From Bolinopsis microptera (Eukaryota; Ctenophora; Tentaculata; Lobata; Bolinopsidae): a DNA stretch of 64,000 bases. Shown one piece after another: positions 1-11,889 of this stretch. The position numbers were made by a program, and so were the translations under genes. Below the pieces are notes generated by a model. That model made no database searches, was not told where the DNA came from, and saw only the letters and a list, made by a program, of their open reading frames with translations. Positions within the stretch are counted from its first letter, which is position 1. Each line of letters begins with the position of its first letter. Location of the stretch: NCBI RefSeq assembly GCF_026151205.1, contig NC_087082.1, positions 3,438,001 through 3,502,000 of the forward strand, given 5' to 3'.

Positions 1-758
1 GAATTGTATGGATCTGATGTTGCTAGGGCCCAGTCCATACAATTACTGTGGTAAGTATTACCCCCTGGGTGAAATTCTAGTCCTCAATTTGCTCCGGAGA
101 AAAGTTATTCACGTGATGTTATATTATATCCATGCAATTCAACGTCGCGTTGAGCACCGGGGAATCAGATTAAAACATTGAATATGCGTCAGTCCAAATA
201 TCGCTTTAGCTCACCTTATCTTATGCCCTATTTAAAATTAGGCCGTTTGATGAGTAAATTATGTGTTGGGATAGTGGATTGTGGATACTATTAATATAAA
301 CAGTTTGACACTTTTTTTTTTGTTCTGGAGTGAGAATAGCTGAACCCGGATGAGTCTTGGATTTCCAACAGGAGGATGCAGTGCCAGACGTAGTTATTGT
401 TATTAATTATTATTGCACAGAGCACACTTTCTTTTCAAAAATAGATGAATCAAATTATAAGACTTACAGACAATACAGGACGTTAACGTATCCCAAAAAT
501 TACGTGACAATAAAAAAGTCAAAAGAACTTGGTAATGTCAAATGGGCGGAACCGTTGCATAAATATAGTGTTAAGTGTCTGTCGACAGGTTACCAAATTG
601 CAAGAGAATGACAAACCATACAAATAAAAGGAAACAAATAAGGCGGATGAATATTTAGTAAGTCGAAATAGGTTCTTGAAAACGGGAAACGGAACTGACC
701 CATTATCTATAATACCTTGCTGATATGCCTATGCTTCAAAGATTCTATAGTAAACATA

Positions 759-806
759 AAGGACGATAAAGGACGATAATGGACGATAAGGGACGATAAA
801 GGAGAT
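759..806 (+). repeat. Short tandem repeat, GGACGATAA-type unit
   Basis: About five imperfect copies of a 9-10 bp unit (GGACGATAAA, GGACGATAAT, GGACGATAAG) run in tandem and end in GGAGATAA. It is a simple microsatellite in otherwise anonymous DNA. Confidence 0.7.
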
Positions 807-2760
807 AACTATGGTCTCTACTTTTCCTCCCTACTAGACTTCAACTGGGGAAAAAAGCAAAAATTGACAGTGGTTCTAATCAAATCTGAAGTGAACGAAT
901 ACTATGTAATAATTCATTCATATTTCACTCAATATTATATAGAGTAATTATATTGTACAAACTATAGGATTAATCAAAATTTTAACCTTTTTCAGCTAGC
1001 TCCAGTAATGATAAGTATCATGGTTTGTACAAAACATCGTAGACAAATTTCAGGAAACCAACTATCAAGAAATTATCGCTGAGTAGATATGTAAAATGCA
1101 GATGGAGACTTTAATTTGTATCGAAACGTTAAAACCCTAGCATAATCTATCAAATTTTTCACTCCAATATAAAAGCAACAGCAATAAAAGAAATTACCTT
1201 CATTTTCAGACTTAAGTCTTTCATCCACTTCAGTCAAGCATGTCCACTTGTACATATTTTAATTTCTGCCGACAGTCTTACCAAAGTGCTCCATGGTCTC
1301 GTAAATCCAGAGCTTTGGTCCAGTAAAAGCCGACGGAAGTAGGCGGAAGTGCTATATGACTTATCGTTGTTGGAGGAGTCTGAGCATGCCTAAAAACATT
1401 AATGTTGTTGCCTACAAAAACAAGCCGTACGGACGTATTCCTTTGTATTTCCACAAGAAGTTTTATATCAAATCAATGGTTTGCATTATTTGTTAATCAG
1501 GATTAGACATTATTGATTTTATTTGAGTCGGGGAACTTCTACGTTGAATACAAACTGTGCGGGTGTAATGGTGGTTAAATTGGTATAAATCTGTAAATCG
1601 GGATTCTGGAGCAAAAACATTTGTTACAAGTTTTTACAATATCCACTGGTCTGATAAATCTAGGTTTTTGATTAAAGAATAGAATATGAATCACGACGTC
1701 CTCTTGGTGTTATTCTGTTGTTTTTTTATCCTCTGGTTGCCTTGTTGATGACGTTGATAGCAGTTTTTGCGACGTTCTGCATAAGGGGTCCGCCTGTGTT
1801 GGGCAATGTCTCGAAGCTGAAAAGACAAATTTTTAGTTTTCATGTCTTTTACAATTCCTTCCATTGGCTCATTATAGAATTTGGGAACAATTTCTATCGG
1901 TAAAAAACTAGTTTATTGCATCTTGCTGCCCACCAATTACAGACCATAAAGAGAAGAGCATGGCTCCCGTCATAAGAAGTATGAAATTACAGGTACCATA
2001 AAACGTACGCTAAAACGGTGAAATTTGAACTTCGCGGGATCCCTGATAGTTCACTTACCAGTAACAGTGAAAACGATATTAAAGCAAGTTGTAAAGTAAT
2101 AAAATGAAATATCAAACTCACAGTAGGATCGATCGCTGTACGTTTCTTCAACATTCGAGGGGTGCTTCTGCCAGCAAGTGATGCCTTAATATATGTGAAA
2201 TGGGAAAAGGAAAATATTAAACTAATCATTCATTTATCTTGAGAATAGCTAAGGTATGTGTAAAATTTTTCAGAAGAAACACAGAAACTTGAGAGGAGAT
2301 GATCTTGGCGAATTAACTTCAAAATTTCAGGGACTTTTTTTTTAGGTTATTAATGTCACCGAAATCTGTGAGATTTGTTTTACTTTGTGGGGGATTTAAT
2401 CTTTAGATTTGTTCCCAAGAGTGTTTATTTTTAGAACAGCGGTTTAAAAGTTAAGTTTACATTACCAAACGATATATATCACATGGATTTATGAAACTAA
2501 TATTTGGATTTAAGGTTCTTCAAAAAGATATTCAGCAAGATATTCAGCAATATCTTTAGAGATCATTAACGAAGGAAAATTTAAAGCTTCTCGCATTATA
2601 TATAATAGTCTCAGTTCTTAAATTCATCGGCACAAATTTGGGTAAGTATAATTTAGTATCAGGGATATTTATGTATAATATAGCCTCAGGGCTACATTGT
2701 TATGTATTCGCAGGAAGCTATATTTTTTGATTTGACGTTGATCATTTTGTTCAGTAAAAA

Positions 2761-2799
2761 TTGTATCGCTCAAGTGCATTTATGCATTGAGCGATACAA
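2761..2799. repeat. Near-perfect hairpin
   Basis: TTGTATCGCTCAAGTGCAT is followed by a 2-nt loop and then ATGCATTGAGCGATACAA, giving a stem of about 18 bp with one bulged base. No gene is near enough to suggest a terminator or histone-type 3' end. It may be the core of a small foldback repeat. Confidence 0.55.
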
Positions 2800-4080
2800 T
2801 TGACTACCTATAAATAGGTGCTGGCCTGGTTAAAGATGATTTGAAATTGAATAAACTTTGCTATGAGATTTCATTTCAAAGGTTCCGGAAATGGGCCAAT
2901 AAAATTGTCATGATCTGAAGGAGACTATTTCATGCGGTTCTATGATATATGTCAGCTCTCAGCAAGGGTTAAATACATCTTAGTCACTCGTACTGGTATA
3001 TGTCAGCAAAGTGCTCGCCAAAACAGGAAAACATTTCAATTTGAGAGTTGGAGGATGCATAAGATTCAAGTTTTGAGGACTATCATCTCGACGCCATTCA
3101 GGGGGTAAGATTTAGATTTATTTAAAGCCATAATCAGACCACATCTTGGAGTAATCAGGGGAGTTTAGATAAAAGAGCAATATGGTCAACATTCAAACCA
3201 GGGTGGTGAGTCAGCTGGCTTCGTCAACAATTTCGCAACCAGGTTAATTCGGGCACACAGGCACTAACCTCAAAATATTAATCATGCTCTTGACAATGAG
3301 GTTCTTTGTACCTGAATAACATTTAGACTCTATTACTTCGAACCATTTTGTGACATAACAGGGAAAGTAGCTAACATTACCTTAGGTTCAAACCAGGGTT
3401 ATCAACTTTGAACGTTCACTGTCACCCAAAGTTTTTAAGGCATGAAGAGGACTTCATCTTATTATATTTATCTTAATATATTTAGATTTAGTACAAAACT
3501 ATAATGAAATTCGAGCATAACAGTGATGCATTCAGCTCAGTTATATTTCAACTGTGCTCATATAAAACTTGATTGTAACTAAATAAGTTGATTATAGTTC
3601 AGTAGGCTTTAATGCAAGGCAGACTTAATTTTTATTATGCTTACTTTTAATTTTGCTTTTTATTTATCATTCCCATTATAAGCTGGAACTTCACAATGGT
3701 ACCATTTCGGCCGAGCTTTAACATTAGCCAAGCTGTAATCAGCCAGATATTAATTGCGTTTCTTATTATTATTTCTCCTAAAATCAAAGCAACTGTTAGT
3801 TTGTGAGGTTGAAAGCTGGAGAGAGGGTAAGGATGGCCTTAAAGTCAATTATCAAGATGAAAACTCATATTTTTTATATTTATGTTCTCCATTTTACTCC
3901 TTAGATATCAGGAATGGGACACAAACAGCACAACATCATGTGTATTGGCCTTTGCTTTTATATGATATAAAGACGCAGTTTAATTTCTTGAAAATAGTCA
4001 CAAAGCTTAGCCTGTATACAATAATGCTTGACACTATCAATTCAAAAATAATGAAGAAGTTTACACCAGTGGCGTAACGT

Positions 4081-4353
4081 TGCCTGTTGGGTGCATTCAG
4101 AGCATTCAAGGTTATAAGCAGTTTGGCAGATACTGGGGCATATTTGTTTAGAATAAGCAGATTCGGACTAAATTTGTTTCAAACTGAAGCTGTAGTAAGA
4201 GTGCTACCAAAGCAAAAAATCTTTACAGAGGGAGCTAAATCATTTCGGAAAATCCTTCGAATGTCAAGAACTCGAAGACAGTTTTAAGCTTTAAAGTTAA
4301 ATTAGAAGGATTCAAGAAAGATGTGATTTCTAAAAGTTTTCGATACTTAGTTA
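4081..4353 (+). pseudogene. LINE ORF2 C-terminal remnant
   Basis: The frame at 4087-4287 and its frameshifted continuation match, block for block, the LINE C-terminal fragment at 6535-6951: AFKVISSLADTGAYLFRISR here corresponds to SFKMISGLANYGAGLFSMSR there. Downstream bases encode a counterpart of the SFKIRLEAFKK segment after a stop. The region lies C-terminal to the reverse transcriptase in CR1/L2-like non-LTR elements. Stops and shifts make it non-functional. It is cut at 4353 by insertion of the next element. Confidence 0.65.
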
Positions 4354-5615
4354 CGGGTAAATGCCTCACAGAATGGCTAGCCTCACAGAATGGCCAAATT
4401 TGTAAATGTTTTTGTAACTAATTTTTTATAAAAGACTGGTAGGTTTTGTGGATACCATATGAAACAAAAGTCTTCTGGCAACACTTCCTGTGGTGAAATC
4501 ATTAACTAGGACCACATTTTCTGGCATAAATATGACTGTTTATGTAGAAATTTTGAGCACTGAAAAATTTGTTTTCAAATTTTTGAACTAAGTTTGCATT
4601 TTGGTGAGAACTTCTGGCACCAGTATGACAGAAGATGTTCAAAGAATAGTATTTATCAAACAAAACGAACATTGTTCAATATAGGAAGAAAAAAATGCTA
4701 AAATGGCTACACGCCTCACAAAATGGCCAAAATATGCCTCACAAAATTTGTTTTCAAATTTTAGAACTAAGTTTGCATTTTGGTGAGAACTTCTGGCACC
4801 AGTATGACAGAAGATGTTTAAAGAATAGTATTCATCAAACAAAACGAACATTGTTCAATTTAGGAAGAAACAAAATGTTAAAATGGCTAAACGCCTCACA
4901 ATATGGCCAAAATATGCCTCACAAAATGGCCAAAATTTAAAACTCCTTTTATTCAATGAAACCATAAGTCTAAAGTATTCACAAGCTATTTATCATACAA
5001 TAACACCCCAGATGGAGTGTTTTTACAGCCGAATGAAGGTTATAAATCATGAAATCAGGGAATATGAACAACGCCACACAAAATGGCCATTTTTGGTGTA
5101 GGAAATTATGCCCTTTTTATTCAGTTCTAAGAAATTTCACCTATATGGGGGTGTTAACAAGGCATATTAATACCAGCAGCATGCCTGAAACAAGAGCCAA
5201 AGGTTTTAGAAAAATAAAATTTTCTCGTTTTCTTTTTTTTTTGCCATTTTGTCAGGCATTTTTTCTTTTTTGTGAAATAATTTTTCACAGCTCAGTTTTT
5301 TCGTGAGTTTTAGGTTATTACCCCATTTCTTAATAGGTTTTCTAAGAACGTGTGGTGATAGAAATTTAAAAAGTATCTCCATCAACAAAATTATAGAAAT
5401 TCAGATTTGGCCATTCTGTGAGGCATGTTTTTTTGGAGGAAGATTTTCCGGCCAATTTTTCTCAAAGAAAAAATGGTTATGAGATTAAATGAACCCCCGG
5501 GAAGAAAAATATGAGTGTCAACTTAGCTTCTTATGAGATAAAAACTGGAATAAAGTGTGTTTTGTGACTTTGAGAGACCTTCCTTTTTTTGGCCATTCTG
5601 TGAGGCAAATACCCG
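4354..5615. mobile_element. Non-autonomous TIR element with CCTCACARAATGGC iterons
   Basis: The left end reads CGGGTAAATGCCTCACAGAA and the reverse complement of the right end CGGGTATTTGCCTCACAGAA, so the termini are inverted repeats of about 25 bp. TA flanks both ends (4352-4353 and 5616-5617), consistent with a TA target duplication. Inside, the terminal motif CCTCACA(A/G)AATGGCC recurs many times in both orientations, like subterminal transposase-binding sites. A ~179-bp segment is duplicated (from 4567 and from 4746). No transposase is encoded. The assignment to a TA-targeting family is inferred from the termini only. Confidence 0.7.
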
Positions 5616-5661
5616 TATGTTAATGAATTTATTTTGAGGTTATTTCAAATAAAGTATTAGT

Positions 5662-7443
5662 TTAAGGGGGGGGGGGGGGGGTTCACCCTGTTTTTTTTGT
5701 GAAACTTGGTTTCGAGATAGTAGTTGACCAACAAACTAGGACCGGTGACCAAACTTTTGAGGGGGTCCCGGACACCAACCGCCAAACGGTGCTCGCGGGG
5801 CAGCCACGCCCATATTTGGTCCAAATTAGGCCAAATTTAGCAAAATACCCTGAACATGCCCAAAATCCAGATTTTTCATCAAGATTGGACAAAAAATGAC
5901 TGAGTTATGAGCAAAAAACCATATGACCATATTTGGGCATACGCACCAAATTTTATCGATTTTGGCCCATAAATTGGTCAAATATCAATATTTTTGAATG
6001 AAACCAACTTTATATGGAAGGTAAGCCTATACTACACATTATCTATGATTATCAGCTCAGTATCTACCTAACTGTGGATTCTGTGTTCAAATAATCGCAA
6101 AAAATGAACAAAATTGCCCATATCTCAGTTCGTTATATTTGCAAAATTTGCAATGCGAAATTCAGAATTTGGCCGCCAAATGTTTTTAAAGGCCTAACTC
6201 AAAATTCTGTCCCAAAACTTAAGGTCGAAATGCGATTCTACGTTGATTCTGAAAATTTCATGTAAAAATATTAAAACCCTATTGAGTTCTATTGTTTTGA
6301 GCGAAATCAGTTTTGCAAATATAACGAACCGAGATATGGGCAATTTTGTTCATTTTTTGCGATTATTTGAACACAGAATCCACAGTTAGGTAGATACTGA
6401 GCTAAAATCAAATCAAATCAAATCAAATCAAAATATAATGACACAAACATCATCACACATCATCAAAAGTATATCTACTAAAGTTTAAAAATTATCTTAA
6501 ATATATTGGCCTAAACAACCAAGTTAAAATGAATCTAATTTACATACTTTCCACTACTATATAAGTTGATAAAGCGTTTTTTAGCAACATGAGGATTACA
6601 CACAAGATATTCATTGTGCTTCTCTTTATTAGTAGCATAATTTAATCCCTCGATCTTTCCTAATACTTCGTCCGAAACATACCAAAAATGACTATCATTT
6701 ACAGATCTGTTTAAAATAGTCTCTTTTTTGAAAGCCTCTAATCTTATTTTAAAACTTAACACAGTCCCACAATTCTTGACATCCGAGGGGAGTTTGTTCC
6801 AATATGGTCTCACCCTCTCCGGAAGAAAAGAACTGTGGACTTTCTTCATTTTACTGCTACTTTTACTGCATCTACTGTTTGATACCACATTAAGACCAGA
6901 TCTGCTCATACTGAACAAACCAGCTCCGTAATTGGCCAAACCACTTATCATTTTAAAAGATTCAATGAGGTCCCCACGTATTCGCCGCTCTGCCAGCGTT
7001 GTTCAATTGAGGATTTCCAGTCGACGACTGTATGGAAGAGTACCCACCTCGTCAATCAGACGGGTAAACCGCCTCTGGACGCTCTCCAGCTCCAAGATGA
7101 TCCCCCAACTTCCATGAGCCGCAACTGATAATCATAGATAATGTGTAGTATAGGCTTACCTTCCATATAAAGTTAGTTTCATTCAAAAATATTGATATTT
7201 GACTAATATATGGGCCAAAATCGATAAAATCTAGATTTTGGGCATGTTCAGGGTATTTGGCTAAATTGGGCCTAATTTGGACCAAATATGGGCGTGACTG
7301 CCCCGCGGGCACCGTTTGGCAGTTGGGGTCCGGGACCCCCTGAAAAGTTCGGTCACTGGTCCTAGTTTGTTGGTCAACTGCTATCTCGAAATCAAGTTTC
7401 ACGAAAAAATCAGGGTGAACCCCCCCCCCCCCCCCCCCCTTAA
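5662..7443. mobile_element. Foldback element with poly-G/poly-C ends, interrupted by a LINE
   Basis: The left arm starts TTAAG followed by a run of about 17 G, then GGTTCACCCTG. The right arm is its inverted copy, ending in about 20 C followed by TTAA. The arms match over several hundred bases (5680-6060 against 7110-7430). A second inverted pair lies inside (about 6050-6150 and 6314-6403). The element has no coding capacity of its own. A LINE 3' end (6404-7118) splits the inner arm at GAGCT/GATAATC, since the unbroken left arm reads straight through that junction. Confidence 0.75.
6404..7118 (-). pseudogene. 5'-truncated LINE insertion (ORF2 C-terminus and 3' tail)
   Basis: On the minus strand, bases 7105-6955 encode LESVQRRFTRLI and RRIRGDLIESFKMI, separated by a stop. 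The open frame 6951-6535 continues with SFLPERVRPYWNKLP and SFKIRLEAFKKE. This is the conserved thumb/C-terminal part of CR1/L2-type LINE reverse transcriptases. The 3' end carries a (TTTGA)n-type tail at 6407-6435, as such LINEs do instead of poly(A). Reverse transcriptase and endonuclease domains are absent, so the insertion is a dead 5' truncation. Confidence 0.75.
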
Positions 7444-8690
7444 CGGGTGATACTCGTAAAACATCTGTTCCAGGACCGTCGACGAGTCCAACTCGGCGCG
7501 CGTCCTGGTTGTAGGTTGTAAACCTACAAGTATTAGTAAGAATTGAGAGAAACCAATTATGTTATAAATAATAAAGAAAAACATGATTTATATGTAACAT
7601 GATGTATAATTAGTATATTTTTTTGTCTTTTGTGTGCTAAAATGAAAATAGTAAATTATTTATTCAAATTCAATATACACAAATAAACCGCGCGACCGCG
7701 CGCTACTGCGAGCGATTTAGCGAGATCAGGGCTTTTGCTTTGGTTAGACTTAGAGCAATTCAAGAAACCTACAAATAAATTTATTTTGTGTGCTATATGC
7801 CCATGACCATTGTTTATGGTCTGGCCCGGCGCGCGCTACTTCGTAGCACGTGCCATCGAGAAGAAAGAAGCGCGCGCTGCTTCGAAGAAATTTAGACGAG
7901 GAACATCCGTCAATATATGCCCTGTGTATCGTAAAAACTCTATTATAGTGAAACTTCACTATGCACTATAGTAAAACAATCGTGGGGTCACGACGTGATA
8001 CAAAAATGATTTTAATTATTTAAAATAGTTATTAAATAAAATGTGAATCTAAATATTTAATAATTAGTTTAAATTAATATGTGCCTTTAAATTTAATAAA
8101 AATACATTGGGTTTTAGAAATTGCATTAACCTTAGAGGACGTCGTCATTTAATTTTGCGCGCCGCGTGCGCATATCATATTTGTTTTAATATAACTTAAT
8201 GGGCTGTGACATGATAATTGTAAAATATTTGTTTCAAAGACCATCGACAAGTCCAACTCAGCGCGTGTTTTTAATAAAACAAAAGTTAATAAAACAAAAG
8301 TTAAATTTATTACCAATTATTCAATCAATACATATCATAAATTCTAATATTGGAAACACAATGCAGAATGGATGTCTTAAACTATAATTTTGTTGTCACT
8401 AATAATCTATTTACTTTCAAAGTTGAAATTTAGTTAAGTATGAAATGCCACTACATCACAGTTAGGGTAATTAATATAATTCTTAAAAATTTTAAAATTG
8501 AGAAGATTGATCTATGACTTAAAATTTAAAATTTAGCAAAATGATATTTAATTTTTAAATAGTTGGTTACAGTTTATGACCGCGCTCACTAAATCGCTCG
8601 CCCAAACTTTTTTCATTCAACTGCTAACGCGCATTTTCGCATTGGATAAATTGCAAAATTGGTTTGACTATCAGGAGTGCTCGTTCTTCC
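7444..8690. other. CpG-rich interspersed repeat stretch, no gene
   Basis: Contains GCGC-rich runs (7690-7720, 7828-7895, 8155-8170) in AT-rich DNA. The segment 7444-7530, with GGACCGTCGACGAGTCCAAC and CTTGTAGGTTTACAACCTAC on the minus strand, recurs at 21688-21900, and a decayed copy lies at 8237-8265. This marks an interspersed repeat family. No protein-coding frame is supported. Confidence 0.55.
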
Positions 8691-8692
8691 TT

Positions 8693-9317
8693 ATATATAA
8701 TACTAGAAACCCGCTAGTCGAAAGCTTTGTTCGAGGAAATCTTAAAAATCAGTTATGTTTTAATTTTTCTTCATCATACAGCTCTGTTATACAGTAGACA
8801 TAATGGAATTTATTTAACAATGGCGACAGCGTTGTTAGTATTCGGATTCCCAAAACGATACTTTTTACCGCATCAAAAAATGCCAATCACAACCAAAGTT
8901 ATGAATATAAGTCATAGCGTGAGCGTAAATGTGAGCTAGTTTTGAAATTATGACGTAGCATACAGCATAACAACGCGCGTAGTTAAGATGTTTTTGCTCG
9001 CGCACGTGCATTTTAACGTTGCTACGCAACAGCGCAGTAAACCTTTGCTAAAACAACGACATTATTCTAACGGTTATTTTACCTCACTTCCGACGTTAAT
9101 TATAAAAAATCTAAAGCCTAAATCAAAATTCTAAGAATGCTATAGCCTATTCCTATCCTTTTTCTACAACCCTGCTAAAAATGGCGAGGTTTCAACTTCA
9201 TTTGCGAGCTGGGTTTGGCATCACCAGAGGGTCATTTTGAGGTCGATTTTCGGTGTTTTTTCTTCTATGTCCCCGTTGCCGGGGAAATTTCGTCAAGTTT
9301 AAAATATAATATAGATA
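8693..9317 (+). repeat. Dispersed ~625-bp repeat, copy A
   Basis: This segment is nearly identical to the reverse complement of 37143-37769. Shared blocks include ACTAGAAACCCGCTAGTCGA near the start and TCTATGTCCCCGTTGCCGGG near the end. Similarity stops sharply at both ends, as expected for an inserted element. I found no coding frame or clear terminal inverted repeat, so the class is unknown. Confidence 0.75.
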
Positions 9318-10597
9318 TGTACGTCTTTACACTTTGCGTGCTTTAGTTGTTTTGGAATTGATAAAATTCGACCGAGAAAAATCGTCAGATTTAAAACAAG
9401 TTTTCATTTCTCACGGGGCAGAATTAATATCATGATTAAAGTTAGATTTCCTCTTAATTGAACACACAATGCACTTCCCACGAGTTACCCCCGTTTTGGT
9501 CGAATTAATGTTAATGTCTTTCGTGTTAATGGATTTGCTTTCGGGGATACATTATTATTTTTTTGAGCTCAATCGTTGCTAAAATTTGCTAACATCTTGT
9601 TACATTTGTTAATGTCAATTTGTCCTTGATAAATGAATATATCTTCACTTCTCTTAAACTAATAATAAAGATGCGTTAACAAACCCAAACTAAATTGCAT
9701 GATGAAAAAAGTGCCACGCCCTATTTAAGGGTGTTAACTGTTAAATGATAATGCTTATAAAAATTACCGATTTGTCTAGAAATTCTATAGGTCGAACATA
9801 AGTGTATAAATAGATTCATGCATAATTATGACAAGAAGTTCGATTATTGTTCTGAACTGATAGCAAATGGTAAAATAGGTACCAAGAAGATTTAATGGTC
9901 CCATTTTCTGTAAAACATTTTATTTGTTTTGTAGAATGGCCTATTCTTGTGTCATACTTGGCTTAGAAAACGCTGTCTTCTTTCGTTCCTGATTGTCTCA
10001 CAAAATTCATCTACTAGATATAAATTTGATCATTACTGATAAATAGTTCTGATATGATATCTATAGACCTATCAAGCCTTTTTTATGATCCAAAATGGCA
10101 ATATCTGGTCTCTGAAAACCACAAATATTGACTTATCCGCGGGCGCGGAACGTTTTGAGTGAACTTTGCTAGTCCAGACCATGTGGTTCGCCGGTGCTAA
10201 AATTATCACAGATAACTAACGCGCATTTAGGAGACGCGCAAAAGTTGAGATTGTTATTACGGTTTGGGCGAGCGATTTAGAAAAAGCCGTTTATGACAGT
10301 ACTGGCATGACCAATTTTATTGTGGCTGGTAAAAGGGCCCAGTTGCCTGTAAGGGCTTTACCGAACCCCTGGGGACCACAATGTGATAGGATCAGGCCAG
10401 ATGTTTCTATGTAGAGCAATTTATTTATTTCGGAGCTATGGTTACGTGGTATAGCTGGTGGTCATGTTTAAAGGTCAGTTTATCTTTATTTGTGTGCTAT
10501 AAATTATCCATCCAGATGCTTAGTGATGTGAGTAAATCATGCTCTTCTACAATATATAACGTTTAACTATAAATTTGTTTTTACCACAGAAACTGTG
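9318..10597. other. No gene seen; ends with a GGGCGAGCGATTTAG motif
   Basis: No coding signal. GGGCGAGCGATTTAG at 10266-10280 is the inverted partner of CTAAATCGCTCGCCC at 8589-8603, so 8589-10280 could be one element bounded by this motif. The motif also occurs near 60,150 and 60,495. Confidence 0.4.
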
Positions 10598-10601
10598 GCA
10601 C

Positions 10602-10777
10602 TGTCAGTTGGTTACAATGGTCTTTTACAAATGATACACACTGATTCCAGATACAGATAACATCCTGTATAAGTTAATTGTTAGAATGTATTATCAATGA
10701 TATCATTAGATCAATCAATCACAATATTATCAAATATATCATTAGATCAATCAATCACAATATATATGTCCTTGACA
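10602..10777 (-). repeat. 3' LTR of the Gypsy element
   Basis: Identical by eye to the 5' LTR over 176 bp, including the internal duplication. GCAC at 10598-10601 is the target-site duplication shared with 15927-15930. Confidence 0.92.
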
Positions 10778-10799
10778 TTACTCCCCCTTAAAAAAAAAT
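10778..10799 (-). promoter_or_regulatory. Polypurine tract, plus-strand primer site
   Basis: On the minus strand an A-rich run followed by AAGGGGGAG and TAA directly abuts the 3' LTR. This is the expected place and composition for the primer of second-strand DNA synthesis in LTR elements. Confidence 0.75.
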
Positions 10800-11055
10800 A
10801 TTTAGCGATAAAGTCGCGTGATAAAATGCGCGTTTTTGATGCGCGGCTTTAAATGCTAAAAAAATGTACTTTTCTTAAGCGTAAGATCTAAAATCTAGCT
10901 GTAGAAAAACCGTTATTTCTATGTCACGTAAGTTTTACAAAACATCACGTAATTCTGAAAGCTCAATATAAATTTAAAATCAGGTTAAAAATGTATCAAA
11001 GTTGTCATTAAATGCATCTAATAAATATTAGTTAAAAGTTGATACAACTTTAAAT

Positions 11056-11742
11056 TTATCTCTCATCATAGAAATCAGTTTGTTTTTGTTCATCAACTCC
11101 ATAAAAAGTTGGTTTACACACAATTCTACCTGACGAGCGAACTGTACTTTCTGAAGTAGGTGGTGGAGTATCTGGAGAAGCAGCGTGTTGAATAGTCGGA
11201 GAAGCAGAGTGTTGAGTAGTCGGAGAAGCGGGGTGTTGAGTAGTTGGAGAAGTAGGGTGTTGAATAGTCGGAGAAGCAGAGTGTTGAATAGTCGGAGAAG
11301 TAGGGTGCGAGATGTTTTCACTAAAAGCTGCCATATCTTCTTGTGGAATATTCATAACCTTGTTTCTAAATGCAGTCATATCCACTTGTACTTTGTTGAA
11401 AGGCAATTTCAGAGCTCTAGTTAAAGGTGATACTTCATTGGGATCTGCTCGAGATGCTAAATCTTCGTCTAAGTTCTGCTCAGAGTTAATTTGAGGCATA
11501 ATAGGAGTAGATTCAATCAATTCTTCTTGGGGCTCCGTTGTCATATTATAGCTTGCGGTTTTAGATGCTTCGTGTTGTTCATGTATTGGCATTAGATTGT
11601 TGTGATGATAGACTTTTATACCACCTTTAGGTCCTTTAATAGCATAGGTTGAAGGTCCCATCTTTTTGTCAATTGTGTACGGTCCTCTTTTCCAGTTGGC
11701 AGCTATTTTAGGATTGGCTCCGTAGTTACGTTTCATCATCAC
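11056..11742 (-). pseudogene. Integrase C-terminal tail of Pol, severed by in-frame stops
   Basis: 228 codons in exactly the same frame as pol, separated from it by TAA stops at 11890-11892 and 11821-11823. The first part (WKRGPYTIDKKMGPSTYAI) is a GPY/F-type integrase C-terminal module. The rest is a low-complexity tail with repeats of SPTIQH/SPTTQH, period about 8 residues, ending at 11056. It has no start codon of its own in a good context. It is either a broken pol 3' end or a region needing a second readthrough. Confidence 0.75.
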
Positions 11743-11889
11743 CTCTTGATTAACTGAGTATGTGTTTATAACAGCTTTTTTGTCATGCTGCTCTTTATAC
11801 TGGATTTTTGCTTCCTTCTTTTATACATTATGATTACAGAGGAAATGATATTTAGATATATATTGCTGTGCTGTAAAAATTGACTTTAT

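Larger units (their letters stand above)
1..3750. other. No recognisable gene; AT-rich intergenic DNA
   Basis: I see no homology-bearing reading frame here. The longest plus-strand frame near the start (357-611, 84 codons) begins with a non-ATG codon, resembles no family I know and lacks clear splice context. Only short local repeats stand out: the GGACGATAA cluster and a hairpin, listed separately. An unrecognised short gene or exon cannot be excluded. Confidence 0.5.

Noticed and set aside
357-611. 84-codon frame as a gene
   Set aside because: Non-ATG start, no recognisable domain, no supporting splice sites.
7420-7440. Poly-C as an assembly gap or artefact
   Set aside because: A matching poly-G lies at the inverted partner position (about 5666-5682), so the homopolymer is part of the element ends, although exact lengths may be wrong.
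11028-11321. Leu-rich NTLLLRLFN repeat frame
   Set aside because: It is an out-of-frame shadow of the SPTxQH repeat in the Gypsy pol tail.
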